The notes below the pieces were generated by a model. That model ran no database searches. It saw only the letters and a program-made list of their open reading frames with translations, and had not been told where the DNA came from. DNA of 40,887 bases, from NCBI GenBank assembly GCA_017434525.1, contig JAFRFD010000049.1:1-40887 (forward strand), in the 5' to 3' direction. Source of the stretch: Methanobrevibacter sp. Lineage in GTDB: Archaea; Methanobacteriota; Methanobacteria; Methanobacteriales; Methanobacteriaceae. Shown here one piece after another: positions 37,501 through 40,887 of this stretch (positions are counted from its first letter, which is position 1; each line of letters opens with the position of its first letter). The position numbers and the translations under genes were made by a program.

Positions 37501-39975
37501 GCAGATGAGTGGCAAAAGACAACACCACATTATGTACATATTCAAAGACAAGTTAATAACCAAGGTAATACAGGAGTAAGTGTTAAAAACGGAAAAGTTG
37601 ATTCTGATAATTTAATAAGAAAAGTTAAAGGTGGAGATTATGCAATTCTACCAATTAAAGATACAACAGCAAAATTCACTCAAAACGCATCAAGAGCATT
37701 TGCCTTTAATGATTTCGGTAAAGAATATGCAAGAACTATAGGAACAGATGCTAGAGGAGAAAATGTTGATAACAATACAAATATAGATGAAATTTTTGGA
37801 TTTGAACCTGAATTTGTAAATACAGATGGCAAAGGCACTTATACATTGAAAATATATGAAAATGGTATGCCTGTAGAAATACCTATAAGTGAAGATGTTT
37901 ACAATGCTTTAAGTCCAAAAACTATTCCAAGAGTAGGAGTTTTAGCAGAAGCAACAAATCTATATAAGGACTTACTAACTAACAAAAACCCATTCTTTGG
38001 ATTTTTAAGAAACCCTATAAAAGATGCTGGGGATATGTTCTTATATTCTAAACACCCATTACGTAAATCTTTAGCAACTTATGGTAAATTGTTTACAGGA
38101 AGAACAGCATTAAAAGATAGAGTTATGACAAAAGATGGAGTAACAGCACAAGATATAGTTGATTTATATCATAATACAGGAAACGCAGTTCACTCTATCT
38201 ATAAAAACGGACAATTTGAAAGTAATAAAGGTAATATTAGAAAAGGCATGGATAAAGCGTTATCACCCATTGAAAAAGGTAATGACTTTATGGAATCAAT
38301 GCCTAGAATTACTGAATTTTGGAATACTATTCAAGCAGAAGGATACACAATAAAAGACGGTGAATTAGTAGCACAAAAAGGTAAAACACCTAAGAAAACA
38401 CCATCACAAGTAATAGCAGAAGCAAGTTATAATGCAGCCGATGTAACTGTAAACTTCAAACGTGGTGGTAGAACTTCAAAAGCAATAAGTCAAAATGGTG
38501 GAATATTCTTCAATCCATCAGTACAAGGTGCTTCTAAATTTGTAAGAAACGTAACTGAAGCATATAGTGATGCAAAGTCAGGAGATTTAACAGCAGCTAA
38601 GAGATTAGTATTAAGAGCAGCAGGATTAGGAGTTGCTCCAGCATTATTAAGTGCAGCTATGTATGGAGATGACGATGACTACAAAGATATACAAGATTAT
38701 CAAAAAGACCAATACTACTTAATAAAAGCAGGAGATGGCAAATGGATAAGAATACCGAAAGGACGTGCTATCAGTTTGTTTGAATCTGCAACAAGACGTG
38801 GTATAGATAAGGCACAAGGTGGAAAATTTGGTGCTAAAGATTACGGACAATTAGTATTAAATCAAATTGCTCCAAATAACCCATTAGATAATAACATTTT
38901 ATCTCCAATAACATCAGCAATAACTAATAAATCATGGAGTGGAAATAAAATTGTTAGTGATTCTATGGCAAAAAGACCAGTAGAAGAGCAATTTAATGAG
39001 AAAACTGATGAACTTAGTAAAAAACTAGGAAAACAATTAGGTATTTCACCTATGAAAATCAACTATGTAATAGACCAATATTCAGGAGTATTAGGAGATT
39101 TGATATTACCACAAATAACACCAAGGTCATCTAACGGTTCTAGTAATCCAGTAATAAACATATTAAAAGACAACTATTCGTTTGATGCTGCTAATAGTAA
39201 TAAGAGTGTAGGAAACTTTTATGAAACTAAAAACAAATTACAAACAAAGGCAAGAGGAACTAATGCAACTGATAAAGATAAGTTACAAAGCAAATATTTA
39301 GGAACAAAGGCACAAGACATGTATGCTTTATATACTAAAAAACAAGAAATTCAAATGGATAAAAACTTATCTAAAAAAGAAAAATATGAACAAGCGTTAG
39401 AAGTTCAAAAAGAAATTAATAAAATGGCAAAGAAAGCTACTGAAAATGCAAAAGACATAAAAATAGGTAAAAACACAGCAACAGTAGGAAATGCTCTTTA
39501 TTATAAAGGTACTGACGGAGATTGGCATAAAGAAAGTGAAAAGACAACCGAAAAAAGAAAGGAATTAGGTTTATCTCCTGAAAAGTATTATTACTACAAA
39601 AATGAAGAATCATTTACAACACCTGATGGATATACAAAATCAATAGTAGGTGGTAAAAATGCTAAAAGAAATGTGGCTATAGTAGATGCTTTTAACTTTG
39701 ATACTAGCGACTATTTAGAATATACATATAAACTAAGTCAAATAAAAGGTAAAAAGAACTCTAAAGGTTATACAATTAGGGGAACTAGACAACCAAAAGT
39801 TTTAAAATACATAAATAGTTTACCTATTTCAGCAGCACAAAAAGCATATTTATATAAAACACAATATAGTTCATATAAAGGTTATGATGGTCAATTTGTA
39901 AATACAATCGAAAAATCAAATTTAAGTAGTAAAGAAAAACAAGAAATATATTCTTACTTAAAGTTAGGAAGGTGA
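34600..39975 (+). CDS. Giant internal virion protein with LPD38-like domain
   Basis: 1791 aa, AAAGGTGGTGTGTTAA before ATG 34600. N-terminal ~260 aa are basic and disordered; ~330-480 is Ala/Gly-rich with possible membrane-active segments (GNMAPGIAASAVTKNPNLAI). A Gln/Glu coiled region runs ~500-640. Residues ~660-745 (EQGIFVSPSKMEAESYSGDG, DIAWIDPTQGQY) resemble ADP-ribosyltransferase-type inserts. ~790-1390 has the LPD38 pattern: TDMFAPIYDLAYKKTGNKNL, NPIKDAGDMFLYSKHPLRKS, ALSPIEKGNDFMESMPRITE. It is probably ejected with DNA to form a channel or protect it. Confidence 0.75.
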   Translation: MAIKELALITEKNRRKKKKEETPTISKPTKEVVKNKKGTTHINRSTISTKPTVEKSTQNRVLTNKERLTSKPTINNANSSIKTVKSTVKAKSKPRYETKTFDIYERGGRYYYQDGKKEKEIDQNFVQDAIKNKRKGVIGSYDSKGNLRTANEKGNVKAKEKNILKKAERVAKGAWVGTQKGFASIADAAMQETRNDLQKGEKIDNYKDLTKNEIKALAHSLNPFASRQAASKEAQKNIKKIWKDENKNILQKITGTGLEAVQAGTMGDIYGLKESVRGLGAVDHKADEKVEKIQKKIDEPINKRIEKLEKEGERYDKLTNTLTKWNQIVGNMAPGIAASAVTKNPNLAIATMALGAKGQATERALAQGADLDTATKMGTAGAWIEAGTEKITGGAKIFGGGAIDDIFGNLINSKVKNKGLNFIAKQGYGLLGETFEEVLSDLAGVMIDKGTINPKAKYTLDDFLETAKDTFGSTFILNLLTGGYGGKAYNNNIQEMQNYENQINEIEQQRQAGQIEPKEANELLEEVKDGTYQQNRNLEQIASEQSQAIEQALQNGQISQADANQEYEALNNTLVSERERINQNQVETQAQSNETAQGNAITQETQNEAQNEQNKGTQESTFNNEQKQKQFDIIQNNNPMQNDVNTGIRNVEDIKTLEETLQDSDWAEYDEFNPDLTKKDIQDAIEKGTITVYSSYPIEQGIFVSPSKMEAESYSGDGKIYSKEVPIQDIAWIDPTQGQYAKVDNIPAKTSENVISEQTKPTENVQQTETQEVQNEPTQEETQQESKGPEILDKMPKEKNPTIKSVKKAIDSFRKEITDMFAPIYDLAYKKTGNKNLYYTADRILSSDGRAQVDLGTNQVDLNGKPYTNFTDEQGNKVAMGFETAYDLYGKIPDKAKNEFLVNQLNMDRLNQGVEQFEGITYQDSQNTINELKQQYPDIEKWSENIYQYYRNLQQKMVDNGRIPQELADEWQKTTPHYVHIQRQVNNQGNTGVSVKNGKVDSDNLIRKVKGGDYAILPIKDTTAKFTQNASRAFAFNDFGKEYARTIGTDARGENVDNNTNIDEIFGFEPEFVNTDGKGTYTLKIYENGMPVEIPISEDVYNALSPKTIPRVGVLAEATNLYKDLLTNKNPFFGFLRNPIKDAGDMFLYSKHPLRKSLATYGKLFTGRTALKDRVMTKDGVTAQDIVDLYHNTGNAVHSIYKNGQFESNKGNIRKGMDKALSPIEKGNDFMESMPRITEFWNTIQAEGYTIKDGELVAQKGKTPKKTPSQVIAEASYNAADVTVNFKRGGRTSKAISQNGGIFFNPSVQGASKFVRNVTEAYSDAKSGDLTAAKRLVLRAAGLGVAPALLSAAMYGDDDDYKDIQDYQKDQYYLIKAGDGKWIRIPKGRAISLFESATRRGIDKAQGGKFGAKDYGQLVLNQIAPNNPLDNNILSPITSAITNKSWSGNKIVSDSMAKRPVEEQFNEKTDELSKKLGKQLGISPMKINYVIDQYSGVLGDLILPQITPRSSNGSSNPVINILKDNYSFDAANSNKSVGNFYETKNKLQTKARGTNATDKDKLQSKYLGTKAQDMYALYTKKQEIQMDKNLSKKEKYEQALEVQKEINKMAKKATENAKDIKIGKNTATVGNALYYKGTDGDWHKESEKTTEKRKELGLSPEKYYYYKNEESFTTPDGYTKSIVGGKNAKRNVAIVDAFNFDTSDYLEYTYKLSQIKGKKNSKGYTIRGTRQPKVLKYINSLPISAAQKAYLYKTQYSSYKGYDGQFVNTIEKSNLSSKEKQEIYSYLKLGR

Positions 39976-39979
39976 TTAA

Positions 39980-40360
39980 ATGATAAAATTTAATAATCAA
40001 ACATTAGATGCAGAAATGGTACTAGGTGATACTGGTACCTTTTCTCTTACACCTAAGTTAGATGGTAATACTTATCTTACTACTGGAGATACAGTATATT
40101 TCACAGTTAAGCCAAGAAAAAAGGTAGTAGATCCAGCAACGGGAAACTTAGTTCCTGCTGAACCTATAACGCCTTTGTCAAAGTCAATAACCGAATTTGA
40201 AAATGGAACTGTAACTATACCTATAAATTCTAGCGATACATCTAATTTAGATGCAGGAACATATATCTATGATATACAAGTAGTAAGAGGAGATGGCACA
40301 GTAGATACACTTACTCCAAATGGACAAGCATATTTTACTTTGAAAAAAGGGGTGAAGTAG
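39980..40360 (+). CDS. BppU N-terminal-like baseplate/fibre adaptor
   Basis: 126 aa, GGAAGGTGATTAA before ATG 39980, four bases after the giant gene. Ig-like beta pattern: MIKFNNQTLDAEMVLGDTGT, YLTTGDTVYFTVKPRKKV, LDAGTYIYDIQVVRGDGTVD. This is the BppU N-terminal fold used to fix fibres to the tail. It ends at the start of the collagen-like fibre, its likely partner. Confidence 0.75.
   Translation: MIKFNNQTLDAEMVLGDTGTFSLTPKLDGNTYLTTGDTVYFTVKPRKKVVDPATGNLVPAEPITPLSKSITEFENGTVTIPINSSDTSNLDAGTYIYDIQVVRGDGTVDTLTPNGQAYFTLKKGVK

Positions 40361-40887
<527 letters not shown>

Overview
The window is one complete, AT-rich, short-tailed (podovirus-like) phage genome. The first 141 bases are identical to the last 141 (1-141 = 40747-40887), so the contig closes into a circle of 40,746 bp. 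The join lies inside a collagen-like tail fibre gene. Strong AGGAGG-type ribosome sites, frequent GTG/TTG starts, AT richness and the protein families (XhlA-like protein, amidase, ERF, DUF6291-like, RinA-like) point to a Bacillota host, probably a gut one. The standard code with TGA as stop is used throughout.

Layout: (1) 24.1-40.9 kb and on across the join to 8.4 kb is the rightward late block: TerS, a 300-bp gap that may hold the packaging site, TerL, portal, a 495-bp gap with two similar structured RNA units and an intrinsic terminator, scaffold, capsid, connector, a large tail hub protein, a collar-type protein, two ejection-type proteins (one 1,791 aa), a BppU-like protein, two modular fibres, the lysis cassette, a glycosyltransferase/nucleotidyltransferase pair and small genes, ending at a terminator at 8386-8415. 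(2) 8.5-11.3 kb carries accessory virion-like and hypothetical genes, including a C1q-like protein and a papain-like protein, then a reverse-strand HNH gene. (3) 11.7-20.0 kb is the rightward early/middle block. It starts from strong promoters and an attenuator-like leader, then a small HTH protein, a DUF6291-like replication protein, ERF annealing protein, a homing endonuclease, a PD-(D/E)XK nuclease, SSB, a run of very small overlapping genes, a LexA-type HTH and a RinA-like late regulator. (4) 20.0-23.5 kb is leftward: an RHH protein, an XRE regulator, a clamp-like protein, a second SSB, small unknown genes and one frameshifted gene. (5) 23.5-24.1 kb is a divergent control region with duplicated leftward promoters and one rightward promoter.

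No integrase, DNA polymerase, helicase, primase, tape measure, tRNA, CRISPR array or reverse transcriptase is visible. The phage appears to rely on host replication proteins plus its own loader-like, annealing and SSB proteins. Regulators without an integrase leave the lifestyle open (lytic, phage-plasmid, or decayed temperate). The most unusual features are the tandem structured RNAs between portal and scaffold, the early attenuator leader, a nuclease with its catalytic motifs out of order, and a clamp-like early protein.
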